Shown: in pieces, positions 8,938 through 17,431 of the stretch
Position numbering within the stretch: position 1 is the first letter of the stretch
How the letters are laid out: every line of letters begins with the position of its first letter
DNA from: JAAYJR01 sp964611525
Lineage (GTDB): Bacteria; Bacteroidota; Bacteroidia; Bacteroidales; Prolixibacteraceae
DNA: 64,000 nucleotides
Assembly (NCBI GenBank): GCA_964611525.1
Contig: CAZTAL010000053.1
Coordinates: 1 to 64,000, forward strand
Direction: 5' to 3'
The notes under the pieces: model-generated
The model's input: the letters and a program-made list of their open reading frames with translations, nothing else
What the model was told of the DNA's origin: nothing
The model's database searches: none
Made by a program: the position numbers and the translations under genes

Positions 8938-9154
8938 TTATAATCTGTTTTCTGTATCTCGTAAATACATGGGCACGGGATATGAACCCGTAATACCTGT
9001 TTCCCCTGTCAATTACCGCAAGATTATACCTTCCCGAAGACTCGAACTTGTTAACTACAACCTCCATGCTGTCATCAGGATATATGTAGAACTCGGGCAT
9101 ATACATCAAATCCTTGATTTGAACTTTATCATATAATTCCTGATTAAAAATCAA
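8921..9154 (-). pseudogene. Remnant of a second ClC gene (C-terminal CBS domain only)
   Basis: About 77 codons that align without interruption to the last 75 residues of the adjacent ClC protein. Both contain LYDK, KDLMYMPE, DSME, KFE.SGR, NLAVI and GFISRA, giving roughly 60 percent identity counted by eye. Homology begins abruptly at LIF; four codons upstream the frame hits a TAG stop, and there is no ATG, only a TTG. The alignment runs to the stop codon, which overlaps the ClC start by 17 bp. The simplest reading is a tandem duplication of the ClC gene in which nearly all of the upstream copy was deleted. A translated single-CBS peptide is possible but less likely. Confidence 0.75.
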
Positions 9155-9166
9155 TTCCCACCACTA

Positions 9167-9556
9167 TACTAATTGCTGCAAGAAAGCTTCCTTCACTCAT
9201 GTTTCTCTTGCGCGAGAGGTGAAAACGAGACATTATATTTGATGTCATTCTCATTTTGAGACGTAAAAATAAAAAAACCTGATATTTCAGGATAATATAA
9301 GCGACAATTTGAACATTAAATAATTATTATCCTAAAGTTAGCGTAAAAATCACCTCCGAAAAGTATAAAACAAAAAAATTTTATAAATAACACATGAATG
9401 TGTGGATATAAAAATGACAGGGCCTGCAGGATACCTCGGAATAATAATTTATGGCAAAGCAGCAAGCATGCTCACCAACAGTCCTGCAGTAATCGCTTTG
9501 TATCCCGCCGGATTTATATTTAATCACCCGACTATTAACAAGTAGCGGATAATATT
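9167..9556. other. Intergenic region with a possible decayed coding stretch
   Basis: There is no intact gene. On the minus strand, in frame with pckA but after its stop, codons at about 9523-9390 encode a hydrophobic run containing NPAGYKAITAGLLV and, after a TAA, PRYPAGPVIF. This resembles a worn membrane-protein segment but matches nothing recognised. Bases 9421-9511 also contain imperfect inverted words around GGATAC/GTATCC, so structure rather than coding could explain the composition. Confidence 0.25.
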
Positions 9557-11164
9557 TTAATCTAACTGTGGACCGGCAGCAACTAATGCTTTACCTTCTT
9601 CGTTATCAGTATATTTCTCAAAATTTTTAATGAAGCGACTTGCCAGGTCTTTTGCTTTCTGATACCACTCATCCGGATCTTTATATGTATCCCTGGGATC
9701 CATTATACCAGGATCTACATCATGCAGTAAGGTAGGAACCTCAAGATTAAAGATAGGTATTATCTTTGTTTCGGATTTTTCTATTGATCCATCCAATATT
9801 GCATCTATTATGGCTCTTGTATGCTTAATTGAAATACGTTTGCCGGAACCATTCCAGCCCGTATTAACGAGATAAGCTTCAGTTCCGTGTTCTTCCATCT
9901 TTTTAACGAGCTCTTCACCATATTTTGTCGGATGAAGTGAAAGAAAAGCAGCGCCGAAGCATGCTGAAAAAGTAGGCCGCGGACTGGTAATGCCAACCTC
10001 GGTTCCGGCCAATTTGGCAGTAAAGCCCGAGAGGAAATGATATTTTGTTTGATCGGGGGTCAATTTTGATACAGGGGGAATTACGCCAAAGGCATCAGCA
10101 GTAAGGAATATTACCTTATTAGCATGACCCGCCTTTGATACTGGCTTTTCTATATTATCAATATGGTATATAGGATAGGAAACTCTTGTGTTCTCGGTTA
10201 CCGAACTATCACTGAAATCAATTTTACCATTTTCATCTACACTCACATTTTCAAGTAAAGCATTACGTTTAATGGCATGATAAATATCAGGTTCTGCTTC
10301 GGGATCGAGATTGATGGTTTTTGCATAGCATCCTCCTTCGAAATTAAATACCCCGTCATCATCCCAGCCGTGTTCGTCATCACCTATCAATTTACGTTTC
10401 GGATCTGTTGATAAAGTTGTTTTACCGGTACCTGAAAGACCGAAGAAAATAGCTACATCATTGTCTTTCCCAACATTTGCAGAACAGTGCATTGTGGCAA
10501 TTCCTTTTAAGGGAAGATAATAATTCATCATTGCAAACAGTCCTTTTTTCATCTCACCACCGTACCATGAACCACCAACGACATGCATCCTTTCGGTAAG
10601 ATTAAAAACTGTATAAACTTCGGAATTTAATCCATGTTGTTTCCAATTGGGATTAGTAATTTTTGAAGCATTAAAGGATACAAAATCAGGTTCACCGTAA
10701 TTTTCCAGTTCTTCTTCAGTGGGCCGGATAAACATATTTTTCACAAAGTGCGCCTGCCATGCCACCTCCATTATAAAACGAACCTTTAATCGGGAATCAA
10801 CGTTAGCACCACAAAAGGTATCCATTACAAATAACCTCTTCCCTGAAAGCTGTTTTGTAGTAAGCTCTTTAAGGTCTTGCCAGACTTCGGGAGTTGTCGG
10901 TTTATTATCATTAGGTGCCTCGGGGGACGTCCACCAAATTGTGTCTTTAGTAGTATCATCTTTAACAATAAATTTATCATTCGGTGAACGGCCGGTAAAT
11001 CTGCCTGTCATTACATTTACCGCCCCCAACTCAGTTAGCTGCCCCTTATCAAAACCTTCAAGATTGGGTTTCATCTCTTCCTCAAAGAGCAGTTCATAAG
11101 AAGGATTGTAAATAATTTCCTGTACGTCACGTATACCATACTTTGTTAAATCTATTTTTTTCAT
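9557..11164 (-). CDS. pckA: Phosphoenolpyruvate carboxykinase (ATP)
   Basis: A 535-residue ATP-type PEP carboxykinase, interconverting oxaloacetate and PEP with ATP/ADP. In fermentative Bacteroidota it usually works in the carboxylating direction, fixing CO2 on the way to succinate. The P-loop GLSGTGKTTLS (about 242-252), the metal-binding GDDEHGW just after it, and FEGGCYAKTINL are all intact, as is GGSWYGGEMKKG for substrate binding. Length matches the family. The protein starts MKKIDLTKYGI at a clear ATG. A -7 box lies 48-55 bases upstream. It is a single-gene unit, with xerD 450 bp upstream on the same strand. Confidence 0.97.
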   Translation of the reverse strand: MKKIDLTKYGIRDVQEIIYNPSYELLFEEEMKPNLEGFDKGQLTELGAVNVMTGRFTGRSPNDKFIVKDDTTKDTIWWTSPEAPNDNKPTTPEVWQDLKELTTKQLSGKRLFVMDTFCGANVDSRLKVRFIMEVAWQAHFVKNMFIRPTEEELENYGEPDFVSFNASKITNPNWKQHGLNSEVYTVFNLTERMHVVGGSWYGGEMKKGLFAMMNYYLPLKGIATMHCSANVGKDNDVAIFFGLSGTGKTTLSTDPKRKLIGDDEHGWDDDGVFNFEGGCYAKTINLDPEAEPDIYHAIKRNALLENVSVDENGKIDFSDSSVTENTRVSYPIYHIDNIEKPVSKAGHANKVIFLTADAFGVIPPVSKLTPDQTKYHFLSGFTAKLAGTEVGITSPRPTFSACFGAAFLSLHPTKYGEELVKKMEEHGTEAYLVNTGWNGSGKRISIKHTRAIIDAILDGSIEKSETKIIPIFNLEVPTLLHDVDPGIMDPRDTYKDPDEWYQKAKDLASRFIKNFEKYTDNEEGKALVAAGPQLD

Positions 11165-11211
11165 AACTAACTAATAATTAATTTTATTTTCTATATTTTC
11201 CGCTTTGTACA

Positions 11212-11219
11212 CAAAAATA
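11212..11219 (-). promoter_or_regulatory. Candidate -7 box for pckA
   Basis: The minus strand reads TATTTTTG, fitting TAnnTTTG, about 50 bases before the pckA ATG. No exact -33 TTTG is seen at the expected distance. Confidence 0.4.
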
Positions 11220-11613
11220 ATTTATTTGTGAATTTAAACGAAAATCTATATATCTTAATCACATTTTGACGGAAAAATAAACGATATCTTAACAATTTAT
11301 CATTTTTTGCCTTCAAAATAGATTAATATAACTTCTTCCAGATAGTAATTATGATAGTATGTCACAGATGTACAGTCAGTTAATATCAGGCATATTTTAA
11401 ATTAATACACCTTTAAATATGCCAAAGTAATAATTCTATATTCACTGATTCTCCGCGACCGGCATGAAAAATATCTTACCGGGAAATAATTTCTCATCAT
11501 AAACTAATGAATTTAGTATTAAAAAAATTTATTAACCAGCGATAAGACAATATAATTTACAATTTATTAAAAAAGTCGCAACATCTTATTCTCTGAGACT
11601 GTGGCTTTCTTAA
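11220..11613. other. AT-rich gap with one long hairpin
   Basis: No gene is seen. GGCATATTTTAAA (11389-11401) pairs with TTTAAATATGCC (11412-11423), a 12-bp stem with one bulged base. There is no T run, so it is not a classical terminator. On the minus strand a weak stem ending in TTTTTT (about 11603-11571) may terminate xerD. Confidence 0.35.
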
Positions 11614-12513
11614 TTATGATCTCGGATGATATTGATGAATCGTGCTTCTAAGATAATCACGATCCAGGTGTGTATATATTTCAGTTGTCAAAATAGATTC
11701 ATGTCCCAGCATTTCCTGAACAGCCCTTAAATCAGCCCCGCCATTTATAAGATGTGTCGCAAAGGAGTGTCTGAAGGTATGGGGACTAATTTTTTTATTA
11801 AGGTTGATTTTTTCTGCAAGATTCTTTATTATAGTGAATACCATTACACGACTAAGACTATGACCCCGCCGGTTAAGGAACAGAATATTTTCATTGCCTT
11901 TTTGAATTTTCAGTTTTTTCCGATACCCACTAATATACTTATTGATTTCATCCATTGCTCTTTTGCTGACTGGCACTAATCTTTCTTTTTCAGCTTTGCC
12001 TTCGATCTTTACGAAACCCTGTTCAAAAAATAAATTTGTCATTTTCAAATTCACCAGTTCAGAAACCCTTAACCCGCAACTGTACAATGTTTCCAGCATG
12101 GCTTTATTTCGTTGACCTTCAGATTTTTCCATATCAACAGCATCAATAAGCTTGTCAATTTCTTCCATCGAAAGGACATCCGGTAACTTCCTTCCTATCT
12201 TGGGTGATTCAAGCAAGGCTGTAGGATCACTCGTAATTTTCCCCTCAATAAGCAAATACTTAAAAAACGATTTTATCCCGGAAATAGTTCTTGCCTGAGT
12301 TCTCGGACTTACACCACGATTATTCAACCACTCAACAAAACTTTTCAGATACTCAAGCTTAACTTTCTCCGGTGTAATTTTTTTGTAGTTATTATTCAAA
12401 AAATCCACCAGCTTGTTTATATCATTGATATATGCTGCCACAGAATTCTGAGAAAGCGATTTTTCAAGCTTCAAATAATTCTCATAACCTTTTTTTGCAT
12501 TCTCCCATTTCAT
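11614..12513 (-). CDS. xerD: Site-specific tyrosine recombinase XerD/XerC
   Basis: A 299-residue tyrosine recombinase of the Xer type, which resolves chromosome dimers at dif during division. The N-terminal SAM-like DNA-binding domain covers residues 1-90. The catalytic residues are all present: Arg149 (CGLRVSEL), Lys173, His245 and Arg248 (HTFRHSF), His271 (LGHES) and the nucleophile Tyr280 (EIYTHL). The length and lack of phage context argue for a housekeeping Xer protein. XerD is favoured over XerC on overall look only. ftsK, its partner in dimer resolution, lies 1.2 kb away. Confidence 0.88.
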   Translation of the reverse strand: MKWENAKKGYENYLKLEKSLSQNSVAAYINDINKLVDFLNNNYKKITPEKVKLEYLKSFVEWLNNRGVSPRTQARTISGIKSFFKYLLIEGKITSDPTALLESPKIGRKLPDVLSMEEIDKLIDAVDMEKSEGQRNKAMLETLYSCGLRVSELVNLKMTNLFFEQGFVKIEGKAEKERLVPVSKRAMDEINKYISGYRKKLKIQKGNENILFLNRRGHSLSRVMVFTIIKNLAEKINLNKKISPHTFRHSFATHLINGGADLRAVQEMLGHESILTTEIYTHLDRDYLRSTIHQYHPRS

Positions 12514-12681
12514 AACTTTCGAATTATTATTTATAAATTCACACTATTAAATTTTCTTGACATAATTAACAATAAATACAAATAGTTTTTAAAAATGTTC
12601 AAATAAAAAAATATTATTTTAATTTTAATACGATTTTATTTAAAATAAAGTTACTATAAAAAAATTTAAAATTGTAATATA

Positions 12682-13110
12682 ATGAATTTATTGATAATAA
12701 ATGGGCCAAATTTAAACTTGTTAGGTAAAAGAGAAACAAATATTTATGGCGCTGAATCTTTTGATCAGTATTTTAATAAATTAAAATCAGAGTTTCCGGA
12801 TGTCGGGCTTGATTATTTCCAATCTAATATAGAAGGAGAAATAATAAATAAGATTCATGAATACGGCTTTACGGTTGACGGGATTATATTAAATGCAGGT
12901 GCATATACACACACATCAGTGGCAATAAGAGATGCCATTGCAGCTATTCCGGCACAAGTAACAGAAGTTCATATTTCCAATACCCTTACCCGTGAAGATT
13001 TCAGGCACAAATCTATTATTGGCCCCGCATGCAGGGGATGCATCATGGGATTTGGTCTTGATTCATACAGACTCGCTATACAAAGTTTTCTTCCTACCGG
13101 AAATCAATAA
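12682..13110 (+). CDS. aroQ: 3-dehydroquinate dehydratase, type II
   Basis: A 142-residue type II dehydroquinase, the third step of the shikimate pathway, converting 3-dehydroquinate to 3-dehydroshikimate in the cytoplasm. The signatures NGPNLNLLGKRETNIYG at the N-terminus (with the catalytic tyrosine), LNAGAYTHTS, and VHISNTLTREDFRHKS (with the catalytic histidine) are intact. Size is typical for the dodecameric enzyme. Its 3' end overlaps the 3' end of the convergent lolA gene by 17 bp. aroE, a later step of the pathway, lies separately at 27952. Confidence 0.96.
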   Translation: MNLLIINGPNLNLLGKRETNIYGAESFDQYFNKLKSEFPDVGLDYFQSNIEGEIINKIHEYGFTVDGIILNAGAYTHTSVAIRDAIAAIPAQVTEVHISNTLTREDFRHKSIIGPACRGCIMGFGLDSYRLAIQSFLPTGNQ

Positions 13111-13744
13111 CTTCTATATCGTTGTATTCACTTGCATTGAAAACAAAAAAAGAGTCAGGCAGATTTAAATTTGTTTCCATATTTTTTACTTCAATGCTAT
13201 ACAAATTACCATCTGTACCGTAAAAGTCCGCCGAATCTATCATCATGCTCGCTTTATCAATGTAAAGGATTATTTTAGAAATATCATATTCTTTTTTGCC
13301 AGGATACATCTCTATTTGATAAAGTATCTTATTCCGCTCATTTTTTTCTCCGGTGAACGTCGATTTAAAATCTTTTTCATATATGCTGAAAATGGAGGAA
13401 AAATCCATTAGTTCATCATTCTGATCTTTCTGATCAGAAATTGTAACCTGGTTAACATCTTTCATGTAATTCCATACTGTGGATCCGTCGGATATAACTC
13501 TTGCACCAATTGCCGGAAGGTCAATAACATATTTTTTACCCTCAATTTTAATTGTACCCTCATTCTCCTCATTGATATCCAGCTCTTCGTTTTTCATGGT
13601 AAAAACAAACTGTGCCGATATATTATTGAAGGAACGCGTTTTATTACTTACCTGCTCTAATATTTCCCTTGCTTTTAAATTATCCTGCGCATTTACACAA
13701 AATGCTATAATTATAGCCATAACTGCCAAAAAAAATCTTCTCAT
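13094..13744 (-). CDS. lolA: LolA-like outer-membrane lipoprotein carrier
   Basis: A 216-residue periplasmic protein with a signal peptide (residues 1-19, ending VNAQ) and the LolA fold. LolA carries lipoproteins from the LolCDE complex in the inner membrane to the outer membrane. Family features are the early NNISAQFVFTMKNEE strand, GTIKIEGKKYVIDLPA, SDGSTVWNYMKDVNQV and the central IDKASMMIDSADF. Sequence conservation in this family is weak, so the call rests on pattern and length. It lies ten bases downstream of ftsK on the same strand, an ftsK-lolA order that is common in bacteria, and overlaps the end of aroQ. Confidence 0.85.
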   Translation of the reverse strand: MRRFFLAVMAIIIAFCVNAQDNLKAREILEQVSNKTRSFNNISAQFVFTMKNEELDINEENEGTIKIEGKKYVIDLPAIGARVISDGSTVWNYMKDVNQVTISDQKDQNDELMDFSSIFSIYEKDFKSTFTGEKNERNKILYQIEMYPGKKEYDISKIILYIDKASMMIDSADFYGTDGNLYSIEVKNMETNLNLPDSFFVFNASEYNDIEVIDFR

Positions 13745-13754
13745 CTTATAATTT

Positions 13755-16142
13755 TTAAATTAGGGAGTTCAATAATTGTTCCAAACTATACTCATCATGA
13801 ATAAGCACCTGCCGTGCCTTGCTTCCCTCACTGGGACCGACAACTCCTGCATGTTCCAGTTGATCCATTATACGTCCTGCCCGATTGTATCCTATTGAGA
13901 ATTTGCGTTGTATCATGGATGTGGATCCCATTTGATTTATTACTACTATACGTGCAGCGTCGTTGAAAAGCTCATCCCTGTTATTCAAATCGACTTCACC
14001 AGGCATACCCTCTTCTTCTTCCTGATACTCGGGAAGTATAAAAGCTGTTGGGAATCCCTGCTGCTCGGAAATATAACTACATATCTGCTCTACTTCGGAA
14101 GTATCGACAAATGCACACTGAACACGGGTAATATCTCCTGCGGAAGAAATCAACATATCCCCTTTGCCAACAAGTTGATTTGCTCCGGGAGTATCAAGGA
14201 TTGTCCGTGAGTCAACCATTGATGCCACCTTGAAAGCAATCCGCGCAGGGAAGTTAGCTTTTATGACCCCGGTAATTATATTAGTGGATGGTCTTTGAGT
14301 TGCAATTATCATATGTATCCCCACTGCTCTTGCCAATTGGGCAATACGGGCAATAGGTATTTCAATTTCCTTTCCGGCTGTCATGATCAAATCAGCGAAC
14401 TCATCAATAACCATTACAATATATGGCAGAAAACGGTGACCTTTTTCCGGATTTAACTTACGATGTATAAACTTTTTATTGTATTCTTTTATATTCCTGG
14501 CATGTGCTTTCTTCAGTAGTTCGTAACGTAAATCCATTTCCACATTAATTGAATTTAATGTGTACTTTACTTTCTGTATTTCTGTTATAACAGGTTCATC
14601 CTCATTTGGCAGTTTAGCGAGATAATGTTTTTCGAGGGCTGAATAAAGGGTGAGCTCAACCTTTTTGGGATCGACAAAAATAAATTTTAACTGCGAAGGA
14701 TGCTTTTTATAAAGAAGAGAAGTAATAATTACATTTATTCCCACAGACTTTCCCTGTCCGGTAGCACCTGCAACCAATATATGCGGCATCTTGGCCAGAT
14801 CGAACATAAAAGTTTCATTGGAAATAGTTTTTCCGAGAGCTACCGGCAGTTCCGCAAGACTCTCCTGAAATTTTCGCGACCCAAGTATCGAGCGCATGGA
14901 TACTATCTCAGGATTTCTATTAGGCACTTCAATGCCAATTGTTCCCCTTCCCGGTATAGGAGCAATAATGCGTATACCAAGTGCTGCAAGACTCAGCGCT
15001 ATGTCATCTTCCAGATTTTTAATCTTGGCTATACGGATTCCCGGAGCCGGGACAATCTCATAAAGTGTGATTGTTGGACCAATGGTTGCCCGTATTTTTG
15101 TAATCTCTATCTTGTAATGACGTAATGTCTCAACTATCTTGTTTTTATTAGCTATAAGCTCTTCATTGCTTACTTCCGCATTTTCAGAACTGTGATCTTC
15201 GAGCAGATCAAATGTCGGAAACTTATATTTTGATAATTCCATGGTAGGATCATAATCTTCCAGTTCTTTATCATTATGTTCCTGTACTTCTTCCTCCTGC
15301 ATTTTCTCCTGAACAGTAAGTTTCAACTCTTCTTGTTCAGTATCCTGATCACCGCTGTATCTTGCCTCAACCTTATCTGATTTATCAATTTCATCCTGTT
15401 CAGAATCCGGGTCAAAAATCGCTTTCACAACATCATCATCTTCTTCAATAACCTTTGACACAGAATTATCATATATAAGTTCTTCTTTCTCCTCTTTACC
15501 TGAAGAATATTCCTCTGCACTTTGTTTCTTTCTGAAAAGGCTATTAAATAAGGAATATGCTTTTTCAAACCGGGCAATTAATAATGTCAGCAGCGAAATA
15601 AAAAGAAGTAATATCAATCCCGGCTTACCTATTAGTGAACATAACCAGTTACTTATGATAAAACCGTAAAGACCTCCGGGATACATAAAGGTAGAAGCAT
15701 CTGTTTTAGGAAACAAAAAACCTAGAAAGACAGATATCCAGACTATTAAAAAAAGACTGAATGAAAAATTCCTTCGTAACTTCACCAAATTACTGTTAAG
15801 AATTTTCAAACCTCCTATGATCAGTATATAAATAAACAAAAATGAAGCGAGTCCGAATCCCCTGTTAATAATTACTTCTGAAAGATACGCCCCTGTTTTA
15901 CCTGCTATATTTGATACATTTATATCCGAATTCCAGATAAGCTTGGTCCATGGTAAATCTAAATTACTCTGATCGGCAGCACCATAAAAAAGAAACGAAA
16001 TGAAAGCTATTAACAAGTATGCCGAAATCAATAAAATAAAAATGCCCAAAATGAATCTGAATTTTTCACCGCAAAAGAATGTTCTGCGTGACTTAACTTT
16101 TTTCCGTCTGCTATAATTGGACTTTTTTGCTTTATTTACCAT
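13755..16142 (-). CDS. ftsK: DNA translocase FtsK/SpoIIIE
   Basis: A 795-residue DNA translocase acting at the division septum, where it pumps DNA and activates Xer recombination. The N-terminus (about 28-190) has four membrane segments. An acidic linker (about 205-300) leads to the motor domain with Walker A GATGQGKSVGIN, Walker B YIVMVIDEFADL and the ATQRPSTNIITG motif. The C-terminal gamma domain (about 725-795) has the winged-helix RKFSIGYNRAGRIMDQLE for reading polar DNA motifs. It is shorter than E. coli FtsK because the linker is short, as usual in Bacteroidota. It is first in an operon with lolA, and a -7 box lies about 35 bases upstream. Confidence 0.96.
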   Translation of the reverse strand: MVNKAKKSNYSRRKKVKSRRTFFCGEKFRFILGIFILLISAYLLIAFISFLFYGAADQSNLDLPWTKLIWNSDINVSNIAGKTGAYLSEVIINRGFGLASFLFIYILIIGGLKILNSNLVKLRRNFSFSLFLIVWISVFLGFLFPKTDASTFMYPGGLYGFIISNWLCSLIGKPGLILLLFISLLTLLIARFEKAYSLFNSLFRKKQSAEEYSSGKEEKEELIYDNSVSKVIEEDDDVVKAIFDPDSEQDEIDKSDKVEARYSGDQDTEQEELKLTVQEKMQEEEVQEHNDKELEDYDPTMELSKYKFPTFDLLEDHSSENAEVSNEELIANKNKIVETLRHYKIEITKIRATIGPTITLYEIVPAPGIRIAKIKNLEDDIALSLAALGIRIIAPIPGRGTIGIEVPNRNPEIVSMRSILGSRKFQESLAELPVALGKTISNETFMFDLAKMPHILVAGATGQGKSVGINVIITSLLYKKHPSQLKFIFVDPKKVELTLYSALEKHYLAKLPNEDEPVITEIQKVKYTLNSINVEMDLRYELLKKAHARNIKEYNKKFIHRKLNPEKGHRFLPYIVMVIDEFADLIMTAGKEIEIPIARIAQLARAVGIHMIIATQRPSTNIITGVIKANFPARIAFKVASMVDSRTILDTPGANQLVGKGDMLISSAGDITRVQCAFVDTSEVEQICSYISEQQGFPTAFILPEYQEEEEGMPGEVDLNNRDELFNDAARIVVINQMGSTSMIQRKFSIGYNRAGRIMDQLEHAGVVGPSEGSKARQVLIHDEYSLEQLLNSLI

Positions 16143-16176
16143 ACAGGGTATGCGAATTAAAGTTTTAAATTCTGTG

Positions 16177-16184
16177 CAAATTTA
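16177..16184 (-). promoter_or_regulatory. Candidate -7 box for ftsK-lolA
   Basis: The minus strand reads TAAATTTG, matching TAnnTTTG, 35 bases before the ftsK ATG. No clear -33 partner is seen. Confidence 0.4.
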
Positions 16185-16359
16185 ACTAAAAAATTCAGCT
16201 TACATACCATATTTAAACTTTACCTGAAAATCTATTGCAGTTCATATTGAACGTCACTACTGAAAATGCTGATCCAAAAATTTTTTATATTTATTCACAG
16301 TCATAAAGCTTTATAATTAAACCGCCTTGCGACATTAATCGGGTTACAGCTGTTTATTC

Positions 16360-16375
16360 TGACAACATGTTGACA
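16360..16375. promoter_or_regulatory. Palindrome upstream of argF
   Basis: TGACAACATGTTGACA is symmetrical at 14 of 16 positions, with a perfect ten-base core CAACATGTTG. It lies 39-54 bases before the argF ATG, where an operator would act. It does not match the usual ArgR box, so the binding protein, if any, is unknown. Confidence 0.35.
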
Positions 16376-16413
16376 AAAATGGCGTTTTAAGAAGCATAAA
16401 ACATATTAATATT

Positions 16414-17406
16414 ATGAACTTAAATAACAGAAATTTCCTTACACTGCTTGATTTCTCACCGGAAGAAATATCCTACTTACTGGAATTATCGGCCACCTTT
16501 AAAAAAGCCAGATATGAAAATTCTGAAAAACAGTACCTTAAGAATAAAAACATAGCGCTGATATTTGAAAAGACATCTACACGGACACGCTGTGCGTTTG
16601 AAGTTGCCTGCTACGATCAGGGTGCAAATGTGACTTTTCTGGGACCATCGGAATCACAAATAGGCCACAAAGAAACAATGAAAGACACGGCACGTGTATT
16701 GGGACGAATGTATAACGGCATTGAATACAGGGGAATCGATCAGGAAACATTGGAAGAACTGGCCAAATATTCAGGTGTACCGGTATGGAACGGCCTGACC
16801 AATGAGTTCCATCCAACACAGGTACTGGCTGACCTCCTGACAATTAAGGAATTTCAGACAAAACCCCTGTCTAAGATCAAATTATGCTATCTTGGAGATG
16901 CGCGTAATAATATGGCGAATTCCTTAATGGCAGGTGCCTCCAAAATGGGTATGGATTTCAGGGCAGCAGCACCTATGAATTATATGCCTTCCAAAAAAAT
17001 TATAGAAAAATGTCAACTTATAGCAAAAAAAACAGGGGCAAAAATATTACTGACCGACAAAGTGGAAGATGCAGTAAGAGAATGTGATATACTTTATACT
17101 GATGTTTGGGTTTCAATGGGCGAACCTGCCGGTTTATGGAATGAACGTATAAAATTGTTAAGTCCTTACCAGGTGAATGAGACAATTATAGAAATGACCA
17201 GAAATCCACATGTCAAGTTCATGCATTGCCTCCCTGCCCTTCATAATGCAAAAACCAAACTTGGCCAACAGATATTTCAGAAGTTTGGCATGACATCAAT
17301 GGAAGTGACAGAAGAAGTGTTTGAGGGTAACAATTCAATAGTATTTGATCAGGCCGAAAATCGGTTACATACCATAAAAGCAATTATGGTAGCCACTTTG
17401 ACTTAA
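16414..17406 (+). CDS. argF: Ornithine carbamoyltransferase
   Basis: A 330-residue ornithine carbamoyltransferase, making citrulline from ornithine and carbamoyl phosphate. The carbamoyl-phosphate loop STRTRCAFEVA, the HPTQVLADLLT motif and the HCLPALHNAKTKLG motif around the catalytic cysteine are intact, as is the ornithine-side SMGEPA loop. The STRTRCAFE and HCLPA forms point to true OTC, not the N-acetyl- or N-succinylornithine enzymes that many Bacteroidota use for arginine synthesis. It may therefore serve arginine breakdown or a conventional arginine pathway; the isolated position gives no further hint. A palindrome sits just upstream. Confidence 0.93.
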   Translation: MNLNNRNFLTLLDFSPEEISYLLELSATFKKARYENSEKQYLKNKNIALIFEKTSTRTRCAFEVACYDQGANVTFLGPSESQIGHKETMKDTARVLGRMYNGIEYRGIDQETLEELAKYSGVPVWNGLTNEFHPTQVLADLLTIKEFQTKPLSKIKLCYLGDARNNMANSLMAGASKMGMDFRAAAPMNYMPSKKIIEKCQLIAKKTGAKILLTDKVEDAVRECDILYTDVWVSMGEPAGLWNERIKLLSPYQVNETIIEMTRNPHVKFMHCLPALHNAKTKLGQQIFQKFGMTSMEVTEEVFEGNNSIVFDQAENRLHTIKAIMVATLT

Positions 17407-17431
17407 TCAAACTCTCCCCATTAAATATTTT

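Noticed and set aside
9390..9523. Read-through extension or separate gene after pckA
   Set aside because: Three stops interrupt about 60 codons; only a decayed or chance hydrophobic stretch is supported.
11614..12513. XerD-like recombinase as an integrase of a mobile island
   Set aside because: Length, motifs and proximity to ftsK fit a housekeeping Xer protein, and no attachment repeats or tRNA lie nearby.
16341..16348. GGGTTAC-like word upstream of argF as a third copy of the sigma-type promoter
   Set aside because: It reads GGGTTACA, lacks the CC and T run, and has no AATAGA box 29 bases on.
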